This document shows, piece after piece, positions 10,307 through 25,554 of a stretch of 64,000 bases of DNA. The number at the start of each line of letters is the position of its first letter. Position 1 is the stretch's first letter. The stretch comes from Meloidogyne chitwoodi (Eukaryota > Nematoda > Chromadorea > Rhabditida > Meloidogynidae). Where the stretch lies: contig JACZZP010000014.1 in NCBI GenBank assembly GCA_015183035.1, positions 2,232,001 through 2,296,000 on the forward strand. Reading direction: 5' to 3'. Under the pieces are notes generated by a model. That model was given only the letters and a program-made list of their open reading frames with translations, made no database searches and was not told where the DNA came from. The position numbers and the translations under genes are program-made.

Positions 10307-11370
10307 ATGCAACTTCGTTCAGGAAAGTGTATCAGTAAAGAAGAATTGGATTCAGAGGAGGATTCGGTGAGACGATCAGAAATTGTGGTATTATTTTTTA
10401 ATTTAAATTGAAAAATTTTCCTTTTTTTCAAAAAAGCATGCTGCAGATTGTCCAAATAGAAAGACTCTAACCAAAGTGACAAATCAATCAAAAACCAAAT
10501 GCAACAACTTCTCTTCCCCTCAAGGACATCAACATTGGTTGAAGTCAAGATCAAAGAACGATAGTGGATTTGCGTCATCATCAAAATCAACTTCAGAGAA
10601 GAAGAAAAAGAAGGATCGTCTTCGTTTCTTTCCAACAGAAGAAGGATGGCGAAAACCAAGTTCTTTTCCTGAATTTGAGGAAAATCAAGAAGAATCACTT
10701 CGACGAGTTTCTGTTTATAGCAGACATCTAAAAGGAAAACCACCACTACTTGAGTTATCTGATGATGAAAGAGATATTGTTTGTGTTGAAAGTCCTTCTG
10801 CTCTTTCTGAGGTTTTTTTCAATATAATTTTTTTAATTATATTTTAAGCCGTATGGAACAAAACCTCAAGGAGCACCACCACAAAAGGTTGAAAAGAGCA
10901 TCTCTTCATCAACGTTGAGGCGTGCCTATTGGACACATCCTGAACTGAGAGGACAATTTGGACAACCAACAAAAAGTGTTGGAAAAGGCAGAATCGTTAC
11001 TGGAATTAACAAATCTCCGCTCTCATTCATCGCAGCAAAGGTTTAAATTTTTGAATATTTTCATTTTTTAAATTTTAATTTTTAGCTGAGTCGTTCACCG
11101 GCAGGTCCATTCTATACAGATGGAGCGGAGTTTCGTCACTTGCAAGCTGAACTTCAGAAAAATGTGGATGATTTGCCTTGTATTGTCGACAACGAAGAAT
11201 CCTCTAGAACGTTGAACTACAGCAAAGAAGACGTTAAGAGAAGTTTTCCGCTTAGAACCGAATCAATAAAAGTAAAGACGAACAATAATAATACTCTTGA
11301 AGTGATTGGCCAATTCTATGAGATTCTGCTTGAAGGCAAAGTTCTGTGGAAGGGTTCTAATGAAGAATAG
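10307..11370 (+). CDS. Uncharacterised nematode protein, four exons
   Basis: The gene starts MQLRSGKCISKEELDSEEDS. Exons are about 10307-10387, 10437-10809, 10848-11040 and 11085-11370. The protein (about 305 residues) is polar and serine/lysine-rich, with segments EKKKKKDRLRFFPTEEGWRK, SVYSRHLKGKPPLLELSDDE, RAYWTHPELRGQFGQPTK and, near the C-terminus, VIGQFYEILLEGKVLWKG. The W/F/Y-containing blocks alternate with disordered stretches, suggesting short linear motifs rather than a known enzyme domain. No signal peptide or membrane segment is seen. The frame is clean across all junctions, so it is a real gene, but I do not recognise the family. It is divergent from the RS-domain gene and its 3' end faces the SMAD gene. 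Confidence 0.75.
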
Positions 11371-11646
11371 CTGATGAGAGAAGAATGAATAATAATAATA
11401 AACTTGTGATAAATATACGGAATAATTTTGTATATATTTTCTTTCTCTTTTTGTCCTATTTGGTTGTATATTATTTGTATATTGTTGTATGTAAATTTAT
11501 GTATATAATTTTAATAGTTGTAAAAAATCAAAATTCATTTAATAGAAAGTTTTTTTTAATTCACTTAAAAATACCCTTGGGCACAATATCAGCACAAAGA
11601 ATTAAGTGCATCGTCCACTTTTTTAAATTCATTTTCATCTTTTAAA

Positions 11647-13764
<2,118 letters not shown>

Positions 13765-15015
13765 TTAATACAAAATCGAAAAAATATCAAGAATAGCTTA
13801 AATAAAAACGATATTTTCAATATAATTATTCGCGGGGAAGGAAGAACTATCTCCACTCTAGCAATTCCAATACATAAACCAATTCGTAGTTTTATTGCCT
13901 TGAATGAACTAATTGTTACATAGAGCACACTAACATCGAATTTTCATTACTTTTAAGCACGAATCAATTTTTAGTTCGAAGGTTGATATTGAATAATTTA
14001 ATTTTGGTAACTTAAAGGTGTAAATTTTCTTAAAATGGACTAGAAAAAGAAATGGATGTATTGTAAATGAACGAACTATCTTACTGATAACGCCATATGG
14101 GCAGGATGGTTGCATATTAATGAGCAAGAAAAACATTAAAAGCGATAGGACATAAAAATTAAAAATGTCCTGAGTTACTTTCATCCCATCAATATTTATA
14201 TATGGCTACCAGCCGCTAATACAAAGAGAGGTAGCAATGCGCAATAAATCAGAAAAGAGGGAGGACAGATGGCAGAATTTGTGTAGATGTTTTTGTAATA
14301 AAAAACGAACATTTTACGGCACTCTCCGTTTTGTTGTGTAAAAAGAGGCCGCGTCCCAAAAAAAACAGCAAAGAATAGTCAAACTAGCGACATAAAAAGA
14401 ATAATAAAAATAAGACGAAGGAGGGCAGGCGAATTATTTTTAAACTAAAATTGTATTTTACACTAATATTTATTTTAGTTGTATGTATATTAAAACAAAA
14501 TATTAAATAACTTTGTTAAATAATAGAAAATAGGTAAAAATATGTATGAACCAGAATTTACGCGAAATGAACTCTAAGAACAATTATTTTCATTTAATAA
14601 ATTATCCCAAATTAAATCACCTTGAGGTGAGACAATTCAACTAGCTCTCGAGTTTGATTGGTATCAACGGTGTCCATAATTTATATATTTTTTTGTTTTT
14701 TCTCGCCAAGAGGAAAAAGGCGGTAAACCCTTTGATGATTAAAAGCATGTCTGCTTTTCTCTTCAATACCGAGGTCAAATCTTTTTAATTTATTCTTTTC
14801 TTAATTCACTGATAAAGCTGTGTGGGAAAATGGGAAAAGAGAACAAAAATTAAAAAAAAACAACCGGGTGAGAAATGAAAGAAGTTGAGGAGGGCAACTT
14901 CAGAATCACAACGAGAAGGATAAATACAAAATTAATATGAACAATAATAAAAATTATTAAAAATGAGAATTATTGTACTAAAATGATAAATATTATTAGA
15001 AAGTAGTATTATTAT
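13765..15015. other. Intergenic region upstream of R-SMAD and downstream of tir-1
   Basis: This is 1.25 kb of AT-rich DNA. It presumably contains the SMAD promoter and the tir-1 3' UTR. No RNA gene or repeat family is evident. Confidence 0.4.
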
Positions 15016-18000
15016 TTAACGCTCGATTTCAACTGTGCTGATAGATGAGAACAATTTTGGTCTACGTTTTTCAGTTGGAACTGAGCGAACTTAGATAAAT
15101 ATTTTTCTTAAAAATTTTAACGTTTTAAACTAACCAGAATTTGTTCCAATGTTATTTAGTTCGATTTTATCTCCTCCCGTCCGTTGTGACATTTTTGGTC
15201 CATTATTAGTGCTTTGTGGAGGAGTGGGTGAGCAGCGTCTACTACCAACGGGATTGACTGTTGTTGTTGCAGATTGTCCAGCTAATTTGTATGGCTTTCT
15301 ATTAACAATGGAAACTGTACCTCCACCATTACTAGCGGGTGTTTTTGAACATGTTAACTGTGTAAAATTAAATTTAGAAAATAATAATTAAAAAATTAAC
15401 CGATTGTGAAGGTACTCTGTTTAGTTCGCCTTTGATAAACCTTTCCACCTATAAAAAAGGATTAAAGAATAATAAACTAATTTTAAATATTTTATCTATA
15501 ATTTTAAATAAAATATATTATTTAAAAAACCTTATCAATACAGGCTTCTTGATAATCATGTACCCATCTGACACCATTGAATCTGGTAATCTGCCTAATA
15601 TCGTCAGGCAATTCATTCTCAACAGCTGGGAATTCAAACTAATTTAGAAAAAAATATTTTAGAATAAAAATAATCAATTTACATGTTGATCAAATATAGG
15701 TATAACATTTTTTCCATGTTCAAATGCACAGTGCAACTCTTTATGGATCCAATCTTCGCGATTATTATCATTGAGCAATCGATCTAGTGAGTGAGGAGTG
15801 AGCACCAAAATGAAGTGTTTAGCGGCTTGAATATTTTTAAGGAGATGTGAATCAAATTTGCCAGCGTAAAGTTTATCCACATCAATAAAAACTTTATAGC
15901 CGCGTAATTGTAGTAATACCTAAAAATTAAAATATATCTATTTTAGACCAATTTTAAACCTTTATTAAACTGGCTAATTGATTGCCCGTGGAACGGCGAT
16001 AGCTAAAAATCGAAAAAAAAATTTTTTAATTAAAGAATTAATAAGTACCTGATAAAGACGTCGATCTGTTTGGAGAGGATAGCGACTTCGATGTCATCAA
16101 TGTGTTTGCTGTCTGTGCAGTTAAATAAATAATAAAAATATTTTTAAATTAAAAAGAAACCTTGAAGTGCTTGCCGCAATTTTAGTCTATGAATTGGATT
16201 ATTAATACCACAGACACACTTCATCATACTAAAAAACAAAATAATTATACATTTTATAATAAATAATAATAAAATTTCATACTCGTTAGTAAGCTGGGGA
16301 AGTAAATTTCTGTTCAGACCCATTCCTAACATTTGATAAGTGTAAACAGAAAGCTAAAAGATAAATTTAAAATAATAAAATGAAAAAAAAGGTATTCTTA
16401 CTTCTGGACTTAATGACATCAAAAACTGATCCAAATGACTTTCATCAACGCTTCTTAAAATAACAGAATTAATTATAAATTTTTAAAATCAAAACCCGTA
16501 ATCTGCAGCGATCTTTAGTGATCTAAAAAAAATAAAATAAAGAATTTTTTTTTAATCAGTTCACACACTGTTATATTTGTTATCATAATATATAAAATTT
16601 CCTTACTCAAGTTCCCGCATAAATCTTTTTCTAAGAAGGCCAGAACGCATTCCCAAATCCTCCTCCAACTCCTTTTCTGTCAAAAGTAACAACAAATCTC
16701 CATCCACCATGTGAGCTGCGAATGCTTGACTATAAGTACCAAAACCAATCTTAAAATGAAATTTTGTTAAAGGTAGGAAATAATTTTTAATACTTTTTCA
16801 ACCCAATACTGAACATCTTTGATTGACCAACATGGCACTTGTTGAGAAAGTTTGTAAGGCACTTGTTCTCCAATAACAGTAAGGGCCTCACTTGCGAATT
16901 TGGCAGGTAACTCATCTGGACTTGAGGCACTGAAAAAAGTACGTAATTATTCAATAATAACATAACGCCATAAGACATTAAGCCACATTAGTAAATAACA
17001 AATAAATATGAATATGACCTCTCCTTAAGTGCCTGAATCGCACCAATTTCGGCGAGTACTTCCAATTTTTGTTGTTCTTTCTTTGTGATTGCTTCCACGC
17101 AGAAGTGAAATGAAGCCCTAAAAATATTTTCATTTTTAAAATTCTTTATGCATACAAGCTTTTAGCCTCTCTACACCGAGATCCAAGCAATGGCAGCAAC
17201 CTGGCCAACCATTCTGTAGGACGGCCTTGCGAGTTTTTATAGTCATCTTGGGCAAAACCGGCTGGTTGGTGAGAGATCAAAAAGGGTTCAACAAGCGTGA
17301 GAGTACCAGACTTTGCGACAGCCATTTCCATCTCCTTAAATTTTTTAATGAAACTTTTAAATTTATTTTAAAATATTTCTGTACAGATTTTATTTTTAAA
17401 AAACCTTGGAATTAGTAGAAGCAGAACCAAGAACACATATAGCTAGACAAGCATAATAGCGAGTAATATCATCACGCTGAGATGCTAGAAGGAATAGCCA
17501 ATCTGGAAGTTTTTTTTGAATTACTTTCTTTTTTGCATCCTGGCTTGAGTAGAGAGTGAGATTGGATAATGCTAAAAATAATTTTTTATTTATTAAAAAA
17601 AATATTTTGAAATTTTACCAAGTGCCGCATGCCTTAGTGTTCCCTAAATTTAATGTACAAGATTAGGTATTACTTTTATATTCTAGGCATATCACTCACC
17701 GGTGTATCAGTTGCCCTTTTACATGTTAACAAAATATGATCAATTACTCCCATACTGAAAATTAAAGTTAAAAATTTTTCTTTCCATTTTTCTCACTCAA
17801 TTAATTTGGTAGTAGTTTCTGTTGAATGTTTAAAAAGAGCTTCCATCAAAGAAAGTGACATTCGTTGTTGTTCTTGGTTTTTGTTCAATTTTTCAGCGGT
17901 AGTTACTACTTTTTTCAGAAAACCCTTCTGGATTAATGCATCACAATTACTGCCAGTTAGACACTCCTTTAAATTAATAAAAAAAAAATAATTTAAAACC

Positions 18001-21000
18001 TATATAAAGTTAACTTCCAGGACTCGTCCACAACAAAGCCTCACAGAATCGGAAATAGTTTGACGTGTGAACAGCCCTAACAACACCTCCAAATAATTTT
18101 GCTCGCGTAGATAATCACATAGAGCATGGCCTAAATCTTGTGAAATTTTTGGAAATATCCAGGCCTTGGTCATGACTCTACAAAAAGAAGTAAATAATTT
18201 ATTTAAAAAATGAGCTCTAACTTTGTGGCGATAGTGCAACCTTCAAAAACTTGTTCATCAGGTCCTTGTTCAATTAGCTGAAAAGCCTTGTCTACAAATC
18301 CCTAGAAATAAATTGGATTAAAATTGTAAATTTTTAAGTTTTGACCTGGTATTTTTGTAGTTTTGTCTTAAGTGTGTGCATCTGAGGAAAAATGGTTTTA
18401 AGAAATTTTGAACGTCTTAAAAATCAGTTACCATCATGACTTGTTCAGTATGCGAATGTTTAGTTAATGGACCTCCGTTGCTAACCATCGTATCCTGCTG
18501 GAAGAGATTTAACCGATTTGGAGGAGATGAGCGTGGGTTAATGATTGGAGAATCCAGTGGAAGATCAACGGGTAATCCAGCTGTACGTGAAGCCAAAGAA
18601 CCAGATGGCGCTGTTGTCGATCCTTTTATTTTTTTTGATAATTAAAATTATTTTAGAAATATTATTTTAGTAAAAATATTTTGATAAATTTATTTATTTA
18701 ATAATAATTATTTACTTTCAGGCAATTTACACATTTGTTTTAATTTCGAAAAAGGAAATTAAGACAATCGAGAAATTTATTATTTTCCCTCTCTATGTTT
18801 TTTTAATGCTCACAAAAAATCACACAATTAACAGTCTATCAGCGTTCGCTGAATTTGTCCCTACCCAAACTTCGCTCAGTTTTTGGACAAATTGCGTCAC
18901 GCAAACGTAAAACACTTAATGTCATGCGAAAAAAAAATAAAAATTTTGATGCTAATTTTGAATAAAAATTGTTGAAAACTTCGAATTTTCTAGGAGATTT
19001 AAAAAAAGTTCAAATATTTTCGACTACTACCCTTCGCTAAAAAAATTTCTTTTTAATTCTTACTTTGAAATATTGTAAAATAATTTACCTTCACTTCGAA
19101 ATCTTCTATATTCAGAATCTTTTCGACCAACACTAGCCACTCCATCGATTCCATTGAGTAAAGAAATAGTTGGATCATTTGCTGAGTTAGGTGTAGATAA
19201 AGACTGTTGAAGACGGATATCCGAATTGCGCTAAAAAGGAATATAACTTTACATTTAATAATCATTTGAGAAATGAATATACTTTACTATTTGAGAATTG
19301 TAAACCCTTACAATTTGAGAATCAGCAAAACGCCTGCGTCTCAAATTAAGCGATAGAGCTTTCAACATTTTTAGATTTTTGATTTTATTGCAAGGCGGAA
19401 TATTTGAACTTATATAGGCCGTAAAGATGTCAAAAATATATTGCAATTGGACATGCGCGCGTGGGTGGCTGAGATCGGTTCCCCGCCCATCTTCCTTTCC
19501 TTAATCATCCAAGTTTTCTTTTTCCCACACACTTTATAACTTTTTTTTTTAATTCTTTCCAGCCTTTACTCTTAAAAAAATTTGTTTGCAATTCCTCTTA
19601 TAATGAATAATAAATGACGTAAACAAATAAATATCACCCCCTCAAAATTATTCAAGCACTTGAACTTTTCAGACCTCCTCAATCAAAATTCAATCCTACA
19701 CAATTTTAACACTCCAGAGAAAAATAATATTAATAAGTTAATAACCTGGCTTACCATTAAGAAAATAAGTCTCATTAGAACAGGATTGATGAAAAAATTA
19801 TTTTAAAGGCCAGAATTTAAATTCTAAAAAGAAACAAAGACTTAAACCTATTTTATATGCCATTTTTATTGTCCTATCAATGACGACAATCATTGAATTG
19901 TCACCCCTCACAATTTTTTGTTGTCAAATTTTATGTAGGAGGAGGAGTGGAAAAGGAACAGCGGAAGTACTTATTGCGAAATTGTTTGCAGAAAAACAAC
20001 CAAACCCCTTTCTATAGAAAATAATTTTCCCTTTTCGCTAAATTATCATTAAACAAACCGATGATTCTGCGGCTATAATCTCCTTCTGACGTGAAAAAAG
20101 TCTGCGATGACCACCTCCGATTGCCTCACCTTCTCTCAGTAAATCTTCATCATCTTCCTGAATACTTTCGTCATTACTCCCACTCTTAGAAGATGCTAAA
20201 ATTTTCCCACTATTCCTGGATATTGATCCAGGATCATAAGTTGATGTTGTTCCTTCTTCGGACCCTTTTAAGTCCAGCCTTAAGTCATTTGGTAGTTTGC
20301 TTCCAACTGGATAGTCAGCTAACTCTTTGGTTGTACTATTTTGGCGAAACATTGAAAAATTGTTGTCACTATTTGGAAGATGACGAAGAGAACCTTTAAA
20401 TTTTATAATTATTAAATTTATATTTTTAATAAATGATAACCATTTTAAAATTTTGATCAAATTGAGTTAGAAAATTTTAGCAATAAAACAAAATAAAAAA
20501 ATCTCAAATATAAGCCCGATCGTTTCCTCGCTTCCCTTCCCCTTTTACTTTTCTATTCATTTGAATAGAATAAGGAAATTATTATACATACATATTAATT
20601 CAAACAGAATCGATAGAAATCTTTCCATCCTTTTTATTTTTTTCTTTTTTGATTTTTGTCCCGATTGCTAAAATTTTATTTTACTTAAAATATATTTTCA
20701 TTTTACTCAGATTCAAAAGAATGAAAAAATATTATTATGTAAATTGTGATTACCATATTTCCAATGTTGGCGTTGTAGTTTTGGCATTACAGACGATGTA
20801 CAAGGAGAAGACCGTGTTGGAACAGAAGGGGAAGTACTACGCTGTTCATTCTCTCTTTGTTTTTGCTGTTGAATCTCCAAATTGCTCAATGAACGACTTT
20901 TCTGCTCAGGTCCTAAACTAAGTAATCCAGCACTATTGACTACAGAAATCGTTGTTGTTCTGTAGAAACCATTTTGACTTGGTGAGTCAATGGCCAATAA

Positions 21001-21306
21001 AGGACCTCTACTGGATAATGGCCCACGTCCATTTATGGTCGGACGGGCACTCTTTAAAGGTCCCACTGAATCAAACAGTTCCTTAAGTGATAAAAATTTG
21101 TTAGAAAGATATTTTCTTACTTCTGTGCCTCCTGAATCTCTTTTCTCATCTAAAGCAGCTGGTAAAATTGTTCTTGTCGAGGAGCAGCAACTTCCACCAC
21201 TACTTGCAAAGCTGCTGTCTTGACTCGATCCTAGAGAAGCATGCATCACTGTTACCGATTTGCAAAGTATTGGCTGTTGCTTCCCCATGCTAGAAGGAAT
21301 ACTCAT
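15016..21306 (-). CDS. tir-1: TIR-1/SARM1 NAD+ hydrolase scaffold (ARM-SAM-SAM-TIR)
   Basis: SARM1/TIR-1 is an NADase and p38 MAPK scaffold that drives axon degeneration and innate immune signalling. The long form starts [12 protein letters not shown] at 21306 with a disordered Ser-rich N-terminus (exons 21306-20765, 20399-20052). ARM-region exons follow ([58 protein letters not shown]). SAM domains come next ([60 protein letters not shown]). The TIR domain ([55 protein letters not shown]) keeps the glutamate of WIHKE that aligns with the catalytic Glu of SARM1. A Ser/Pro tail ends STVEIER. A second start exon lies at 19368. Confidence 0.96.
19319..19368 (-). promoter_or_regulatory. tir-1: Alternative first coding exon of tir-1
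   Basis: An ATG at 19368 opens [19 protein letters not shown] and ends at a gtaaggg donor. Its phase joins in frame to the next exon at about 19228 ([16 protein letters not shown]), which the long N-terminal exon also joins. This implies a second promoter upstream of 19368 giving a shorter isoform with a basic N-terminus. Confidence 0.65.
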
Positions 21307-22652
21307 GATTCCCTGTAACGTTTAAAGTTTACGTTGATTTTAGAACAAAAATTATACAAAAAAATGAAAAATAATGGGAAGAAAATAAAACATTCCTATC
21401 AAGAAGAAAATAAGTCGTAAAAATGTCGAACACAAGAGTTTGATGGAAAATGAGGAATGAGCCGAATAATCACAAAAATATGAGTATTTTGTAAAGGGAG
21501 TGGAGGTTAACACGCAAACAGAATAAAAATTGTCGCAACGATTAAATTCTATTAAAAATGGAAAATAAATAAGCGGATTACGAGGAGTGTGCTGGAGGCA
21601 AATTGATAAGTGCAGTATTTGTTCGATCATGGACATTTTTAGTTAACACACCATTTTTACACATACTTTCGAATAAATAAGAAACTATAAAGTTACTAAA
21701 AAATTCTAAAGGACGTGCCGATTTTTCTTTTTGAGACTCAAATTGCTCCTTTGTGGATGTACTTGAAAAATGTAAATAAAATTCAAAAAATTGTAAAAAT
21801 ATTGTTGTAATATGTAAATTAATCGATTGACCATAAAAATACATAGAAGGAATAGCAAGTTTGACAGAAAAAACATTGGCACAAAAAATGCTACAATGGA
21901 AATGCCGATAGAGAAGACTAGAGAATTACTCGACATGGGCATTAGCTAAAGCGGACTTACACATGCCTCCTTTAATATTTTCTTTTCTGCTTTCCATATT
22001 TGTTCCATTATATCTAATGCTAGCCGCTAGAATTAGAGACTCTTTTTTTTGCTTTATTATGCCGTAAGCTGTCTATCGACGTGTGGAAAATTTTAGATAA
22101 ATGAACAATTGTAAATGTAAATAAACTTGTGCACCTTTAGTTAAATCCAAAGGGGAAGTCAGAGTCGCAAAAAATGTTTAATTAAAAATGAGTTTTAAAC
22201 AAAATTTTAAAAACTGGATTTAAAATTAAAAAAAAAAGCAGCTCTGCAAATGAGTAAAATCAATAAACAATATTTACACAATTAATGATAAGATAAAAAA
22301 TACTTGAGATAAAATCAACTAATTGAAGAGAGAAATAAAAGCTTAACCAGGCATGTTCGAACCTGCAACAATGTTTTTCACAGGTAATCAGACGCTCGAG
22401 CAATTGGAGCGACGCTTCTAATTGTCTTTAACCATGCCTAAGCGTTCTAATTATAGTAATGGAGTTCCCTTATAATTAGTTGACTATTTAATTAAGGAGT
22501 AAAATTGTAAAATAATCTATTTAGTTTTTAGGTTATTAATATATTGATGCGTGCCAATTCCGGATACAAACATTCAATCAAAACTTTTGAAATTTTTGGG
22601 CTCTTTGTATGCATGAAAAATAAATAATGCATTTTAGGGAGATTATATAATA
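21307..22652. other. Intergenic region between tir-1 and the Hox gene
   Basis: This 1.3-kb stretch precedes tir-1 and follows the Hox gene. It holds one tRNA-like element at 22348-22445; the rest shows no gene I can support. Confidence 0.4.
22348..22445 (-). other. tRNA-like element, long-variable-arm type
   Basis: On the minus strand ggcatg and catgcc can pair as an acceptor remnant. A five-pair cgctc/gagcg arm sits where the anticodon arm would be. Caggttcgaac gives a B-box. The T-stem is not well paired. It resembles a Leu/Ser-type tRNA relic. Confidence 0.4.
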
Positions 22653-25554
22653 TTAATCTTCATCTTGCATTCCACCAATTCCGTGAATCTGATGTAAACC
22701 AAAATTAGCGAGCGGGCCAGTGCCAAGAAGATGTTGTGCATTTATTTTTGACTAAAATTTAACTTAGAAATATAGAATAAAAAATCCTTAAATTTATAGA
22801 AATTAGTTACCTTATTAAAAAAATCTTTGTAATTTAATATTAGCTTATTTACCATATTTGAATTTGGCAACATTGACCAATGAGTTGGAGTTGTCGCATG
22901 AGGATGATCATGAACTCCACGAACTTTGAGCCTTTCAAAAATAATTTAATAAAAATAATTCTTAATAAAAAAATTTACTTCTTTGTTTTCATTCGTCTGT
23001 TCTGAAACCAAATTTTTACTTGCCTTTCAGTTAACCCCAACTTTCGCGATAATTCATACCGCCTTTGTTTTGTTACGTAAGGACTAGTACAATACTCCTT
23101 TATTAAATACATTAAATTTTGATATTAAATATTTGAATAATTCTCACCGTCTCCAAATCGATAGTCTGTCCTTTACCATAAGGCTTTCGCTTTTTTCGCT
23201 GATTGGATCCACAACGGCCTCCTAATGTCCAATCTAAAGCTGGTGCATCTGAACGCAAAGACCTGATATTTTCTGCCGATTGAAAAACTGAAGAAAAAAA
23301 ATATTCTAAAATAAGAACTATTAATATTAATCATCAATATGTAATCTCGATTTCCTTAATATCTTTCTAGTAAACTTTAAGAAAAGTTCATAGCTATCGA
23401 CCGTATTATTTTACCGACAAAGAATTACTCATCTATTTCTTGACCAAGTCCCCAAATATATTAATTGATTTCTCACTATTCCCTAAGGTCCAATTTAGCT
23501 GTCGAATTGGACAAATTGCTAGTAAACTAAAAATAAAGGATTGAAGAGAAAATTGGGATGATGCTATAAAAAAGGTTGTTACGGTAGAATCGGAGGGAGG
23601 GAAGGATTAAATGCAGTGAGGTATTTGGGCAATCCTTTGGGTGTTATATGTGCATGCACCATTTTATTCTCGATGTCAACCTTGTGAAGGACCGTACAAT
23701 ATTTGAGAAGGGTTTTTAGTTTATGGGCGCACCCTTTCCTTCCGTTCTTCGCCAGCTTTTGTATTTATTTTTTACTATGGAGGATAGTAAAATTTTGACG
23801 AAAAGAAAATAAAAGAGTAAAGAAAGCATGAAATTCGAATCAGCAAAATAGTGAATAGAGGCAGACGAAATGGATAAGAATTCTGTTATCGATTCAGCAT
23901 AAACCTTATTTATAGTAAATTGAAATTAAGAATAATAAAAAAACTAAAAAAAAAAGTAGCACAAAGAGTGTAAGAAAACACCTATCTAGAAAAGGAATTT
24001 TTCTAGACAAACGCAGAAGAAAAATTAAATAGAACTCCTACAATTAAAGTAAACCTGTGCAGCTTGTGCCTGCTAATGTACTATCAGCCTCGCTAAATAA
24101 ATTGGCTCCATTAACAGCATCAGCAGTTGCCGAGGAGGCAGAAAGGCCATAATGTTGTTGCATCGCAGAAACTGCATTTGCCATCGCCACTTGTTGTGCA
24201 TACTGCCACTGGGCCGAAGCTGAAGAATATTGCCAAGATTGAGCAGCATCAGCTGCTGAAGACGAGGAGGGGAGACTATTATTAATTTGAATTCGGTCGT
24301 GAGCCGTTAAATGGCTAGAATAGAATTCATTTGACAATGTTGTATCAAATCCTTAAATTAAAAGTTTTAAAATAAAGTTTGATAATAAAAAAATCAATGT
24401 TTATAATGCTCATCAAAGCCAGACTCAAATTACCAAACAAATCGTTTCAAAAGAATAGATACAGTATCGATAAATGATAAGGAAATTGAAGGACACTTCG
24501 GCATTTTTTATTCGCGTTTTCTTTATTGATCATCACAATTGCTCGCTTTCTCACTTTTTTCTTATCATTCTATGTTTACATACGTTTACAAAACAGACCA
24601 ATCCAATTTTCTTTCATGCCTTTTGAAGTTACCGCTATCGTCTCTTTTTTCTCTCCATTACACCGCCAACAGTCAATTTCTTCTTTTTTTTTTGCGAACA
24701 ACCAACAAGTCTAAACAAAAATTAGCTCACCGTATTCAGGAATGCTTGTATTTGCTGACTGAAAACCGGTCGAATCGCTGTTAATGGTTCTGTTTCTACA
24801 AAGATCATTGTCAGTATTTTGTTGTTGCTCTATCTTTAAAGGTTCTGCCTTCGACCGATCTCGATCATCAGAAGATTGTAATAGTAGAAGCTGTTTATTC
24901 ATTTTATCAGTAAACTTGACCGAACTTTCATGGTCATTCGGCAAGGAATTTTGTGGGTGAAGTTCATCGGAACTGCATAAACCTGCCGATGTTGATTGTT
25001 GACCAGCACAATCAGCAGTATTTTGCCAACATTGAGACATTCCATTATAATAATAAGGAGGAATATAAGGTTGTTGTGCGGCAACCGCCACTGATGGCCA
25101 GCTAATTGATGTTCCGGCACCAAATACTACTGACTTATCTAGTTGTTGAGTGCCAACTATTGGAACTGAAAAGCAGATTTTATGTCATTTATTCCCTTGA
25201 GTTAGCATTATGCGAATATTTTGGTAAATTTTTCATTTTTTTTCAATTTAAAAACCGTTAATATATTTAAAACTAGTTACCTTAAAAAATTAATAAAAGT
25301 TTACCTTCATTTGCATAATTACCAAAGGCAGCTGCCGCGGCAACTAACCCAGCTGGATTGGCCCATGGATAGGCTGGATTTGTCGAAGGAATTGTAACTG
25401 GAGACCGAATAGCACCATTTGGTATAGTCAATTCTGTCTTGAGGCTATTCAGTAAAGCTGCTTGATGATTCAGATCTGTCGAATGAGTGATAGCAGAAGT
25501 TTGCAGTTGAGTACTGGATGTAGCTATTGGACTCATTGAGGAAATCGAAACCAT
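22653..25554 (-). CDS. Posterior (Abd-B class) Hox protein, nob-1/php-3-like
   Basis: This is a sequence-specific transcription factor patterning the posterior body. The homeodomain is split by an intron (exons 23287-23148 and 23098-22979). It reads [20 protein letters not shown], then [20 protein letters not shown], then [16 protein letters not shown]: helix 3 is intact, with Q50 and N51, and the K-R-K-P-Y-x-K-x-Q start typifies Abd-B/Hox9-13. N-terminal exons (25554-25305, 25168-24731, 24351-24055) encode Ala-, Ser- and Gln-rich disordered sequence containing AYPWANPAG and [17 protein letters not shown]. Downstream exons finish [10 protein letters not shown] at 22653. An additional 5' exon is possible because the first exon is open upstream of its ATG. 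No other Hox gene is in the window. Confidence 0.92.

Noticed and set aside
20649..21223. Plus-strand open frames opposite tir-1 exons
   Set aside because: They are antisense to a well-supported coding exon and have no similarity of their own.
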